33,509 nt of DNA from the NCBI GenBank assembly GCA_003168355.1, contig PMSQ01000147.1:1-33509 (forward strand), in the 5' to 3' direction. A program made the translations under genes and the position numbers. The stretch is from Acidobacteriaceae bacterium (GTDB lineage Bacteria; Acidobacteriota; Terriglobia; Terriglobales; Acidobacteriaceae). The stretch's first letter is position 1. Each line of letters opens with the position of its first letter. Positions 18,597 to 26,519 of this stretch are shown here, in pieces. Below the pieces are notes generated by a model. The model did no database searches. It saw nothing but the letters and a program-made list of their open reading frames with translations, and was not told where the DNA came from.

Positions 18597-21581
18597 ATGA
18601 AGCGTGCATTTCTTTTCTCCTCCCTGCTCTGCGTCTTTATCGCCGTTCCGCTGTTGGCGCAAGCGTCAGTCACTCTGAGCCCTTCGAGCTACAATTTTGG
18701 GAGCACCGCGGTCGGCACAGGCACCGCGTGGGTTACCTTCACACTGTCCAACAGCGGCAGCTCTGCCGTGAGCATCAGTAACGTCACCGTCAGCGGCCCA
18801 TTCGTCGTATCCAGCAATTGTGGATCCTCAGTGGCCGCCAACGGCTCGTGTCCAATCTACGTGTATTTCTACCCAACCACCTCAGGCGCGGCCAGCGGCA
18901 CACTGACAGTGACCGACAGCGGCACGCAGACATCTGCTCTCACTGGAACTGGCGGAAGCGGCGGTAGTTGTACGATCACACCCAACGCGCCAACTGGTTT
19001 GGCGGCGTCTGGCACAACCAGCTCCAGTACCAACCTGAGTTGGACCGCCGTTACTCCTCCCACGAACTGCACCATCAGCAGCTACACGGTACTGAAGAAC
19101 GGAACCTCGATTGGCACCGCAACTGGCACGACGTTCGCGGTGACCGGCCTTTCCGCTTCGACCTCTTACAGTTTCACGGTTGAGGCGACGGACAGCAACG
19201 GCACGTCGGGCCCAAGTTCAGCGGTAAATGTGACCACGCTGGCGAATAGTTGCACGACCAAGCCAAGCGCCCCAACCGGATTAGCGGCGTCTGGCACAAC
19301 CAGCTCCGGCACAAATCTGAGTTGGACTGCAGACACTCCTCCCAGTGGCTGCACGATCAGCAGCTACACCGTGCTGCAGAACGGAACCTCGATCGGCACC
19401 GCAACCGGCACTACATTCGCCGTGAGCGGGCTGGCAGCTTCAACGTCGTACAGCTTTACGGTGGAAGCAACGGATGCAGCCGGCACTTCCTCAGCGAGCA
19501 CGGCAGTGAATGTAACAACTCTGGCAGGGGGTGGCGGCTCATGCGCAACGGCGTGGAGCGCAACTCAGGTTTACACGCAAGGCATGACGGCGAGCCAGAA
19601 CGGAGAGAACTACGTCGCCAATTTCTGGACGCAAAACCAGAGTCCGGCGACCAACAGCGGCGGAGCTGGCAGCGGCGAACCTTGGACTGCGACTGGTTCC
19701 TGTTCGACCTGCTCGGCTGCGCCAGCTACTCCGACTGGACTGGCAGCATCCGGAACGACGAGCTCCAGCACAAACCTGAATTGGAATACGGTTACTCCCC
19801 CCGCGGGATGCACTGTGAGCTACAAGGTCCTGCAGAGTTCAACCGTAATCGCAAGCCCGACCACAACCTCCGAAACGGTAACTGGTCTTAATCCGTCGAC
19901 GACCTACAGTTTCAGCGTAGAAGCGACGGATTCGGCTGGCACTTCGGCTGCAAGTTCGGCGATCAACGTAACGACTTCAGCCAGCACGTGCACCACCAAG
20001 CCGAGCACTCCAACGGGATTGGCGGCATCGGGCACGACCGATTCCAGCACAAACCTGAGTTGGAACGCAGTCAGTCCTCCGAGCGGATGCAGTATCAGTT
20101 ATTCGATCACGGGAGGGCCTTCGACACTCACCACCAGCTCAACCTCCGATACCGAGGGTGGACTGACGCCTTCAACCAGTTACACCTTCTCGCTGACGGC
20201 CACCGATTTTGCCGGTTCATCGTCAGCAACGACGGTGACTGTGTCGACATCCGCACTCAGCACTCTCTTTATGGGTGGATGGTATGAAGAGTGGGGCACC
20301 TACTATGCCAACTATAACGTTGCGCAATTGCAGTCGAATGGCGTAGCCGGCGTGCTCACGCATCTCATCTATGCCTTTGCCAAGCCGGTCGCGAACGGCA
20401 GCAACGTGAATTGCGAGCTCGCCGACACCTACGCCGACTATCAGAAGGTCGTGTCGCAGGTGCCTGGCGCTACTCCAGCTACGGCTCCGCTGCAAGGGAA
20501 CTTCGGTGCGCTTGTACAACTCAAGCAGCTCAATCCTAACCTGAAGGTGTTGATCTCCATCGGCGGATGGAATCCACCCACTTACAACACGCTCTTCGAT
20601 CAGGCAGCCAGCACACAGGCGCAACGTCAGGCCTTTGTCGGCTCCTGCATCAACCTGTTCATCCAGGGCAATATTGCCTCGGGTGTTTCCACCGGCACTC
20701 TCTTCGATGGCATCGATCTCGACTGGGAGTTTCCGAACGCAAACGACACGGCCAACTTCACCGCTTTGTTGACCGAGTTCCGCAACGAACTGAATACGCT
20801 GACGGGAACCACCGGCAGAACGTATCAGTTATTGGCCGATCTGGCTGCCGGCCCATCAACCCCGGGCGCGGCTGCGGACTCGGGCAACGATGGTGGTTAT
20901 GACACCATCAATATCTCTGCGGTCGCGGCGGAGTTGAATTACATGAATGTCGATGGCTATAACTACGCCGGAGACTGGTCCAACGCCACCAATGACGCGT
21001 CTGCATTGTTCGACGAACCCGCCAACCCACTGTACGGAAAACCGGCTGACGATATCGACGCCACCGTGCAGTACTACATGTCGCAGGGTGCGCCGGCAGC
21101 CAAGTACACCATGGGCTTCCCGCTCTATGGTGCTGGCTGGGCCGGAGGCCTAACCTCAACGAACGGCGGCATGTACCAGAACGCAACCGGAGTCACGGAT
21201 CCGACCGGAGCCACCACTACAAATGGAACTTCGCCGGTTCCCAATGCCAACGGTGTTGGAAACTGCCCGACGGGTGAAAACCAGTCCAGTCCGACTACAG
21301 GATGCGACGTCCTGTTGACCGACGGCCTGGCTACTTACGGGACCATCGTCAACCTTCTGAGCAACGGGTTCACGCCCAGCTACGACTCCACACGCTGCGC
21401 GGCCCGTATGTTCAACGCAACCACCAGCACCGCATTCAGCTATGACAATGCTACGTCGGTGCAGTGCAAGGTAAACTTCATCAAATCCAACGGCTTCGGC
21501 GGGGGCTACGTTTGGGCGTTGAAAGACGACGACCCGAATGGAGACCTGACCAAAGCCATCGCGAACGATCTCAATCCATAG
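18597..21581 (+). CDS. Multimodular exported GH18 chitinase with SPD-2/Hydin-like, FN3 and CBM5/12-like modules
   Basis: The 994-residue enzyme starts at ATG 18597 with AAGGAG at 18586-18591. Modules in order: signal peptide (1-23); choice-of-anchor-D/ASPM-SPD-2-Hydin-like beta-sandwich (about 24-118); fibronectin III 1 (129-214) and 2 (224-308); a carbohydrate-binding module of CBM5/12 type (about 316-370, with ATAWSATQVYTQGMTAS and EPWTATGSC aromatics); FN3 3 (376-461) and 4 (468-552); then a C-terminal GH18 barrel (557-994). The catalytic motif is complete, DGIDLDWEF, with Asp704, Asp707, Asp709 and acid Glu711. The MxYD motif is changed to DGYNY (786-790). The binding module and linkers suit attack on insoluble chitin. 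A strong terminator follows. It sits between two single-domain paralogues and is probably the main endo- or processive chitinase of the locus. Confidence 0.92.
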   Translation: MKRAFLFSSLLCVFIAVPLLAQASVTLSPSSYNFGSTAVGTGTAWVTFTLSNSGSSAVSISNVTVSGPFVVSSNCGSSVAANGSCPIYVYFYPTTSGAASGTLTVTDSGTQTSALTGTGGSGGSCTITPNAPTGLAASGTTSSSTNLSWTAVTPPTNCTISSYTVLKNGTSIGTATGTTFAVTGLSASTSYSFTVEATDSNGTSGPSSAVNVTTLANSCTTKPSAPTGLAASGTTSSGTNLSWTADTPPSGCTISSYTVLQNGTSIGTATGTTFAVSGLAASTSYSFTVEATDAAGTSSASTAVNVTTLAGGGGSCATAWSATQVYTQGMTASQNGENYVANFWTQNQSPATNSGGAGSGEPWTATGSCSTCSAAPATPTGLAASGTTSSSTNLNWNTVTPPAGCTVSYKVLQSSTVIASPTTTSETVTGLNPSTTYSFSVEATDSAGTSAASSAINVTTSASTCTTKPSTPTGLAASGTTDSSTNLSWNAVSPPSGCSISYSITGGPSTLTTSSTSDTEGGLTPSTSYTFSLTATDFAGSSSATTVTVSTSALSTLFMGGWYEEWGTYYANYNVAQLQSNGVAGVLTHLIYAFAKPVANGSNVNCELADTYADYQKVVSQVPGATPATAPLQGNFGALVQLKQLNPNLKVLISIGGWNPPTYNTLFDQAASTQAQRQAFVGSCINLFIQGNIASGVSTGTLFDGIDLDWEFPNANDTANFTALLTEFRNELNTLTGTTGRTYQLLADLAAGPSTPGAAADSGNDGGYDTINISAVAAELNYMNVDGYNYAGDWSNATNDASALFDEPANPLYGKPADDIDATVQYYMSQGAPAAKYTMGFPLYGAGWAGGLTSTNGGMYQNATGVTDPTGATTTNGTSPVPNANGVGNCPTGENQSSPTTGCDVLLTDGLATYGTIVNLLSNGFTPSYDSTRCAARMFNATTSTAFSYDNATSVQCKVNFIKSNGFGGGYVWALKDDDPNGDLTKAIANDLNP
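18981..20252 (+). repeat. Four fibronectin type III repeats within the chitinase gene
   Basis: Four FN3 units lie at 18981-19238, 19266-19520, 19722-19979 and 19998-20252. Each contains P-T-G-L-A-A-S-G-T-T near its start and a Y-S/T-F-S/T-V/L-E/T-A-T-D strand near its end. The DNA of units 1 and 2 is nearly identical over long stretches, which points to recent internal duplication or gene conversion. The CBM-like module is inserted between units 2 and 3. Confidence 0.85.
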
Positions 21582-21603
21582 AGATCTGACAACCGCGAAC
21601 TTC

Positions 21604-21640
21604 AAGGCAGGCTGGCTAACTAGTCAGCCTGCCTTTTCAT
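21604..21640 (+). terminator. Intrinsic terminator after the second chitinase
   Basis: AAGGCAGGCTGGCTA (21604-21618) pairs with TAGTCAGCCTGCCTT (21621-21635), including one G-T pair, followed by TTCATTTT. The stem is long and GC-rich. It separates the second chitinase from the third gene and its own promoter. Confidence 0.85.
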
Positions 21641-21717
21641 TTTGTCCTGGGTGCCATTTGCGCGGGGCTCGGTTTCCTTGTGCCGCCAATAGTGGGGGCC
21701 GCTCAACAAATATGGTA

Positions 21718-21746
21718 TTGCAAGTTCCGCTATATAGCTCTATACT
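21718..21746 (+). promoter_or_regulatory. Promoter with GntR operator in the spacer, third chitinase
   Basis: TTGCAA (21718-21723), a 17-base spacer and TATACT (21741-21746) form a good sigma70-type promoter. The spacer holds a perfect 10-bp palindrome GCTATATAGC (21729-21738). A protein bound there would block RNA polymerase, the classic repressor arrangement. The ATG lies 40 bases after the -10, with GGAGG at 21773-21777. Confidence 0.75.
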
Positions 21747-21786
21747 CCGGCGGTTCGTACTTTACGAATTCTGGAGGCGTTTTGCC

Positions 21787-23124
21787 ATGTCAATCCATTT
21801 CCTGCCACGCCTGCTCCGAGTGGCTTTGCTGACTTTGTTGGCCCTCGTCGCATGCATCTCCCCCTCATTCGCACAAAACCACAACCAAGGCAAGATTCTC
21901 GGAGGATACTTCGAAGAGTGGAGTATCTACTACGCCGGCTACAACATTGCAAACCTGCAACAGAATGGTGTGGCCGATAAACTGACGCACCTCATCTACG
22001 CCTTTGGCAATGTGGCGACAACTCCGGCGCCAGCATGCGCCATTGCTGATACCTGGGCCGACTATCAATCTCCTTATCTGCCCAGCGTGAGCGGTATCGC
22101 CTACCCCGGGCCGCTCTATGGAAATTTTGCGGCTATCCAACAACTCAAGGCACTCCATCCCAAACTGAAAGTGCTGATGTCTCTGGGAGGGGCGTCTGCT
22201 GCCAACACTGCGGCCTTCGTCAGCGCCGCCAGCACGACTGCCGGACGCCAATCCCTTGCCGCTTCTTGCATCGATATGTTTGTCAACGGCAACATCGCCG
22301 CGGGCATCACCGCCCCCGGCTTGTTTGACGGCTTCAATATCGATTGGGAATTCCCCACAGCGACCGACACGCAGAACTTTACAGCCCTGCTAGCAGAATT
22401 CCGCAACCAACTGAACGCCTTGAGCAAAACGACAGGGAAGCAATACACTCTGTCGTTCGACGGGCCCGCGGGCGCGCAGAACTATGTCAACATCGATCTT
22501 CGGAAAGCCTCCGAGCAAGTGGATTTCATCACCATCGATGGCTACAACTATTCCGGCTCATGGGTCACGCAGACCAATGACGCATCGCCACTATTCGATT
22601 CCCGCCAGGACCCGTTGTTTGGCCAAAAGCTCGACATCGACGACACCGTAAACGCCTATCTCAAGGCCGGGGTACCGCCTTCCAAGTACACAATGGGTTT
22701 GCCTTTGTATGGCGCCGGCTGGACTGGCGTCTCCAACGTGAACCACGGCTTGTACCAGAACTCAACTGCCCCTTCTCCAGTTCTCTTGGCTAACGGAACA
22801 GGTTTGTGTACGGACCTCAGCGGAAATACGCCCGGTTGCGACACCCTGCTGACTCCCGGACTCTTGACCTATTCGACGCTCTCCACCCTCACTTCCAACG
22901 GGTACAAGAATTACTTCGATCCGCGAAGAATTGCAGTGTCGCTGTACGAGCCGGCTAGCGGGACCTTCTATACCTATGACGATCCCTTTACGGCTTTTCT
23001 GAAGATGATCTATATAAACCTGAAGGTTCCAGGAGGTCTTGGCGGCTCCTACGTGTGGGCGCTGAAAGACGATGATGCAAATGGAACCATGGTGAAAACC
23101 ATGGCCGCAGGCCTGGGCCGCTAG
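21787..23124 (+). CDS. Exported GH18 chitinase-like protein 3 (catalytic motif variant)
   Basis: The 445-residue protein has a signal peptide (1-30, ending PSFAQ) and a single GH18 barrel from KILGGYFEEW to GGSYVWALKDDD. The catalytic motif is DGFNIDWEF: acid Glu188, Asp186 and Asp181 are kept, but the middle Asp is Asn184. The MxYD site reads DGYNY (251-255), so Asp is also replaced there by Asn254. It is collinear with the protein encoded at 16755, with the same signal-peptide pattern and the same leader, and clearly arose by duplication. The start at 21787 is chosen because GGAGG (21773-21777) lies nine bases upstream; an in-frame upstream extension would run through the promoter. It may be a weak hydrolase, an exo-acting enzyme or a chitin-binding lectin-like protein. 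Confidence 0.9.
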   Translation: MSIHFLPRLLRVALLTLLALVACISPSFAQNHNQGKILGGYFEEWSIYYAGYNIANLQQNGVADKLTHLIYAFGNVATTPAPACAIADTWADYQSPYLPSVSGIAYPGPLYGNFAAIQQLKALHPKLKVLMSLGGASAANTAAFVSAASTTAGRQSLAASCIDMFVNGNIAAGITAPGLFDGFNIDWEFPTATDTQNFTALLAEFRNQLNALSKTTGKQYTLSFDGPAGAQNYVNIDLRKASEQVDFITIDGYNYSGSWVTQTNDASPLFDSRQDPLFGQKLDIDDTVNAYLKAGVPPSKYTMGLPLYGAGWTGVSNVNHGLYQNSTAPSPVLLANGTGLCTDLSGNTPGCDTLLTPGLLTYSTLSTLTSNGYKNYFDPRRIAVSLYEPASGTFYTYDDPFTAFLKMIYINLKVPGGLGGSYVWALKDDDANGTMVKTMAAGLGR

Positions 23125-23151
23125 TCCATAGAGACCTTGGCACCTAGAATG

Positions 23152-23199
23152 AAGAACTGAAGGCGGGCTGACTAAGAAAGTCAGTCCCCTTCAGTTCTT
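23152..23199. terminator. Bidirectional terminator between convergent genes
   Basis: AAGAACTGAAGG (23152-23163) pairs with CCTTCAGTTCTT (23188-23199). An inner stem of GACT/AGTC closes around AAGAA. It lies between the ends of the third chitinase and the hexosaminidase genes, so it can serve both strands. Part of its core (AAGGC-GGGCTG-CTA) resembles the terminator after the second chitinase. Confidence 0.8.
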
Positions 23200-23212
23200 G
23201 TGTCAACGACAG

Positions 23213-25285
23213 TTATTTGTTAGGCGCCTCGGGAACCGCGTTGACTAGATCACGCAAGGGCTTGATAACTGTGAAGCGGACCAGCGCTTGCGGTTTCTCG
23301 GTTTCGTCCAAGACAGCCAGTTTCTCAGCCCTCCAACCCGCAGCCGCAGGCAGTCCGGATGAGAGATAAGAAACCGCTTCGAGACCCATCGTGCCCAGTA
23401 CGGTGAGCTGCTGAGCTCGCGGTTCGGCCTGGGCAAGGAGGGGCGAGCCAGCCATCAAGTGCAGGAGTCCAGGTTCTGCCGCGATCCAAGCTTTGAAGTT
23501 GGTAGTAAGTTCGGCTTCTTGCTGCAATCGGGTCGCGGAATCTTGCAGATAGGCGCTCATGAGCAGCTCAAAATTGTGGCGCGATGGTGGATCGGGGGGA
23601 AGAGCGTCAACGAATTGATTGAGTGGCGTGAGTTGATTCGGATGCTGAATGTGTGCGCGCTCGTTGAAAGTAACAGGGGCGAGAATGGAGGCCAGGATAT
23701 GCAGCGGACCGATCTGTTGGGTTCTGGCCAACTGGCGCAGGCTCGCTGCTTTCTGAGAGATGTGCGTGAGACCTAAAGCTTCCAGTCGCAGCGACTCGAC
23801 GGTAAGTCGACGATACATGTCGTCTACATTGTCTACGTCACGCGGCGACCAGAGTCGCTCGGCGATGGCTGCGGCACGGGGCCAGATGCGCGAATCGATG
23901 TCTTGTGAGGCGGTCTGCTCAGTCCACATACAGGCCTCTCCGCCGAGGATGCGTGCCTGCTCCTCAGGGTTAAGTCCGCTTGCTTGGGGCAACGGATCCA
24001 CCATGTAGTGTGCTGCGGCAGTGCTCATAAGATTCAAGTAGTAACCAGCGGACAGAATGCTGCTATATCCATTTCTGGCTCCGGTGGCGAGTGAATCGAA
24101 GCCGCGCCAGCTCTGAACGACGATGTCCTTGGGCAGGTCGGGATTGAGAATTTCGTCCCAGCCGATCACATGTTTGCCATGCTTCTCAAGAATTTTGAGA
24201 AGCCGCCGGTTGAAATGGTTTTGTAGCGCGGCTGTGTCTCGGAGATTGTGTTCGCGCATGAAGGCCCGGATACGCGGATTGGCCTTCCACTGTACGCCGT
24301 TGTTCTCGTCACCTCCGATGTGCATGAAGTGATCAGGAAAGATGGCCGCCATTTCTCCAATAAAAGTATCGAGAAATTTATAAGTGCTTTCTCGCGTAGG
24401 ATCCATCACCGGATCGAAGACACCGAACTCCCGCTCGATGTGGAAGGGTCCGGGCGCGCTGGCGAGATCGGGATATCCGACGAACCATGCACTGGTGTGC
24501 CCCGGAATGTCGAACTCGGGTACGACACGAATGCCGCGGTCGCGCGCATAGGCAACAATTTCGCGGGCTTGCTCCTGGGTATAGAAAAGTCCGTCAGAGC
24601 CCAACCCAGCGAGTCTGGGGAAAGCTCGACTCTCGATGCGGAAGCCCTGGTCTTCACTAAGATGCCAGTGGAAGACGTTAAGCTTAACAGCGGCCATCCC
24701 GTCGAGAGTGCGTCTGATAACGTCGACCGGCATGAAGTGACGTCCGCAGTCGATCATGAGGCCGCGCCAGCGAAAACGTGGGGTGTCGCGAATTGATACT
24801 GCAGGAACAAAATAACCAGTCGCATCAGACTGCACCAGCTGTTGCAGAGTTTCGAGACCGCGCATGGCTCCGACCACAGTAGCGGCGTGGAGGCCCACAC
24901 CCAAGGGCGTGACTTCAAGAGAGTAGGACTCGTCTTCGTCGGCCGACTGGATGGTTTCTCCAGGTCCGTCGACACTGACCACCAGCGCCCCGGATGTGCT
25001 GGAGGCTGGCGGAGATGTAGGTATCGAAATGCTAGTCTGAGTTTTTAGGCGATCAAGGCTGCGCGCTATGGCGGCGTCGAGGCGAGCGTCCCGATAGCCG
25101 TCCGTGATGGCAGCAAAGGAGGGTGTGAGGGTGAGCCGTCCTTCCCGCGTGGAAAGATGCGCCGGTTGCGGCATCAGGGTGTTGACGAATCTTGGAGCCG
25201 GGCTTTGCGGCGGCGTTGCCTGATTCGGTGTGCCGGATAATGCTATAAAACTCGCGAGAATCATTGCGAATATTAGATGCATCAT
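23213..25285 (-). CDS. Exported GH20 beta-N-acetylhexosaminidase
   Basis: The 690-residue protein has a signal peptide (about 1-22), an N-terminal GH20b domain (about 35-165) and a GH20 TIM barrel (about 168-510). Catalytic Asp326-Glu327 lie in HIGGDENNG. Other markers are RWRGLMIDCGRHF, HWHLSEDQGFRIES, PEFDIPGHTSAW and GGEACMWTE. It removes terminal GlcNAc from chitooligosaccharides, which are the products of the GH18 enzymes. The C-terminal 180 residues form an additional helical region of unknown role. GAGAGG precedes the two adjacent ATGs; the second (25282) has the better spacing. It follows the GntR regulator by 25 bp on the same strand, so it is in the regulator's operon and should respond to the same operator. 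Confidence 0.94.
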   Translation of the reverse strand: MMHLIFAMILASFIALSGTPNQATPPQSPAPRFVNTLMPQPAHLSTREGRLTLTPSFAAITDGYRDARLDAAIARSLDRLKTQTSISIPTSPPASSTSGALVVSVDGPGETIQSADEDESYSLEVTPLGVGLHAATVVGAMRGLETLQQLVQSDATGYFVPAVSIRDTPRFRWRGLMIDCGRHFMPVDVIRRTLDGMAAVKLNVFHWHLSEDQGFRIESRAFPRLAGLGSDGLFYTQEQAREIVAYARDRGIRVVPEFDIPGHTSAWFVGYPDLASAPGPFHIEREFGVFDPVMDPTRESTYKFLDTFIGEMAAIFPDHFMHIGGDENNGVQWKANPRIRAFMREHNLRDTAALQNHFNRRLLKILEKHGKHVIGWDEILNPDLPKDIVVQSWRGFDSLATGARNGYSSILSAGYYLNLMSTAAAHYMVDPLPQASGLNPEEQARILGGEACMWTEQTASQDIDSRIWPRAAAIAERLWSPRDVDNVDDMYRRLTVESLRLEALGLTHISQKAASLRQLARTQQIGPLHILASILAPVTFNERAHIQHPNQLTPLNQFVDALPPDPPSRHNFELLMSAYLQDSATRLQQEAELTTNFKAWIAAEPGLLHLMAGSPLLAQAEPRAQQLTVLGTMGLEAVSYLSSGLPAAAGWRAEKLAVLDETEKPQALVRFTVIKPLRDLVNAVPEAPNK

Positions 25286-25310
25286 GGCCTCTCTTCGCGG
25301 CTACACGGTC

Positions 25311-26033
25311 CTAGCGCAGGCGTCGGATAAACAGGGTGTGTCGTTCTGAGCGGTAGAAACCAACTCCGTAAATCGTAGCTTTGCCCTTGACCGAATAGAT
25401 GGTCTGGCGAATGCGCAGCAGAGACGCGCCCGGAGGTACACTAAGCATCTCCGCAATGCTGGCGTCCGCTGATGTGGCATCGACTTCTTCGTCTGCGTAT
25501 GCCAATTTCGTCGCATAGTCATGCTCGAGAATCGCAAACAAGGAACTTCTTCCTAGAGCGGCCGATGCCAGGCCGGAAAAATCGGCCGCGGGCAAGTAGC
25601 AGGTTTCCAGCGCGAACGGCTCTTCCCCTGTAAGCCGGAGTCGTTGGATTTTTAGCACTTGACTGGCTGCCGGCAGCCCAAGCCGGGCCGCAACTTCCGG
25701 CTCGCCCTCGATCACCTTTGCCACCAATACCCGGGAGCGCGGAGCCAAACCACGGCTCGACATTTGTTCTGTATAGCTCATCAACTTGTTAAAGTGGATT
25801 TTGGGCACGGCAACGAAGGTACCTGCACCGAGCCGGCGTTCGACGATTCCTTCGTGTTCCAGTCCGGCCAGGGCGTGGCGAGCCGTCATGAGGCTCACTT
25901 TGTGGGTCTTGGCCAGTTCGCGCTCCGACGCAACCGCATCCCCCGGTTTCAGCCTAGCGGAAGCGATGCGGTCGCGGATCTCGCCTTGGATTCTTTTGTA
26001 GGCGGGTGTCCTGTTGCGATGATTTCCAGACAT
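25311..26033 (-). CDS. GntR-family regulator, HutC/DasR-like with UTRA domain
   Basis: The 240-residue protein starts at ATG 26033 (MSGNHRNRTPAYKRIQ). The N-terminal GntR winged helix covers about 9-78 (GDAVASERELAKTHKVSLMT, then ARHALAGLEHEGIVERRLGAGTF). A UTRA effector domain follows (about 95-235), marked by LKIQRLRLTGEEPFALETCYLP and ASLLRIRQTIYS. This is the class of DasR, YvoA/NagR and NagQ, which bind phosphorylated amino sugars. Its gene precedes a GH20 hexosaminidase and its promoter carries the palindrome shared with the chitinase and receptor promoters. The most economical reading is a repressor of the whole chitin locus that also represses itself. The effector is inferred to be a GlcNAc-derived phosphosugar; a chitooligosaccharide is possible. 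Confidence 0.9.
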   Translation of the reverse strand: MSGNHRNRTPAYKRIQGEIRDRIASARLKPGDAVASERELAKTHKVSLMTARHALAGLEHEGIVERRLGAGTFVAVPKIHFNKLMSYTEQMSSRGLAPRSRVLVAKVIEGEPEVAARLGLPAASQVLKIQRLRLTGEEPFALETCYLPAADFSGLASAALGRSSLFAILEHDYATKLAYADEEVDATSADASIAEMLSVPPGASLLRIRQTIYSVKGKATIYGVGFYRSERHTLFIRRLR

Positions 26034-26126
26034 GTTTATTGTTTCCAGACTCTCCTGGACGGCGAGCCGGCTAGGCAAGGCCCCAGGATACGTCAAGCCC
26101 CGGGTGCGGTCACTTGCAGCGCCCTA

Positions 26127-26158
26127 TGCTATATAGCTTATTGTGACTTTGATGTAAA
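26127..26158 (-). promoter_or_regulatory. Autoregulated promoter of the GntR-hexosaminidase operon
   Basis: On the minus strand, TTTACA (plus-strand 26153-26158), 17 bases and TATATA (26130-26135) form a promoter. The -10 is embedded in the palindrome GCTATATAGC (26128-26137; eleven of twelve matches to TGCTATATAGCA over 26127-26138). Binding of the regulator would cover the -10. The ATG at 26033 is roughly 95 bases downstream. Confidence 0.7.
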
Positions 26159-26420
26159 GCTCAATTCTTGAAAGGGATGGCATTGATGGTGTTTTCATGA
26201 GGACTACCTTACAGAAAAAGGCACCTCCCGTACCGGATGTTGGGTGTGTGCAACCGGATTTGAGCGTCCGCGAGTATTTCATAGCAATTGACGCAATTCC
26301 CTCCCCATTCAGAGAGCGTTTTGACCTACAACCTCTTCTCTCTCGATCCTCTTCCGACGAAGGAGGATGAATCGCCCGGCCCTATCCAACAATTTTCTCT
26401 GGCCGATTGCTTTTTTCCTC
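26159..26420. other. Divergent intergenic region, no gene recognised
   Basis: This stretch separates the two operator-bearing promoters of the GntR operon and the receptor gene. It is moderately AT-rich and contains no ORF with family resemblance. Apart from general purine/pyrimidine runs near 26330-26365, I see no clear repeat or RNA structure. Confidence 0.4.
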
Positions 26421-26451
26421 TTGACTACGAACCATCGCGTGCTATATAGCA
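26421..26451 (+). promoter_or_regulatory. Promoter with perfect GntR operator, TonB receptor gene
   Basis: TTGACT (26421-26426) is a strong -35. Sixteen bases later TATATA (26443-26448) can serve as -10. It lies inside the perfect 12-bp palindrome TGCTATATAGCA (26440-26451), the best operator copy in the window. The receptor start at 26520 follows after a leader of about 65 bases. Confidence 0.72.
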
Positions 26452-26519
26452 TAGTGCGTTTGGATTAGTGGCTCATTTGTAACGCCCATTTGAGGAAGTC
26501 GGTTTGAGGAGGTCCTGTG

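Noticed and set aside
26367-26468. A 33-codon ORF (MNRPALSNNF...) preceded directly by AAGGAGG, upstream of the TonB receptor
   Set aside because: The Shine-Dalgarno-like run touches the ATG with no spacer, and the frame runs through the promoter and operator, so it would not be transcribed from that promoter.
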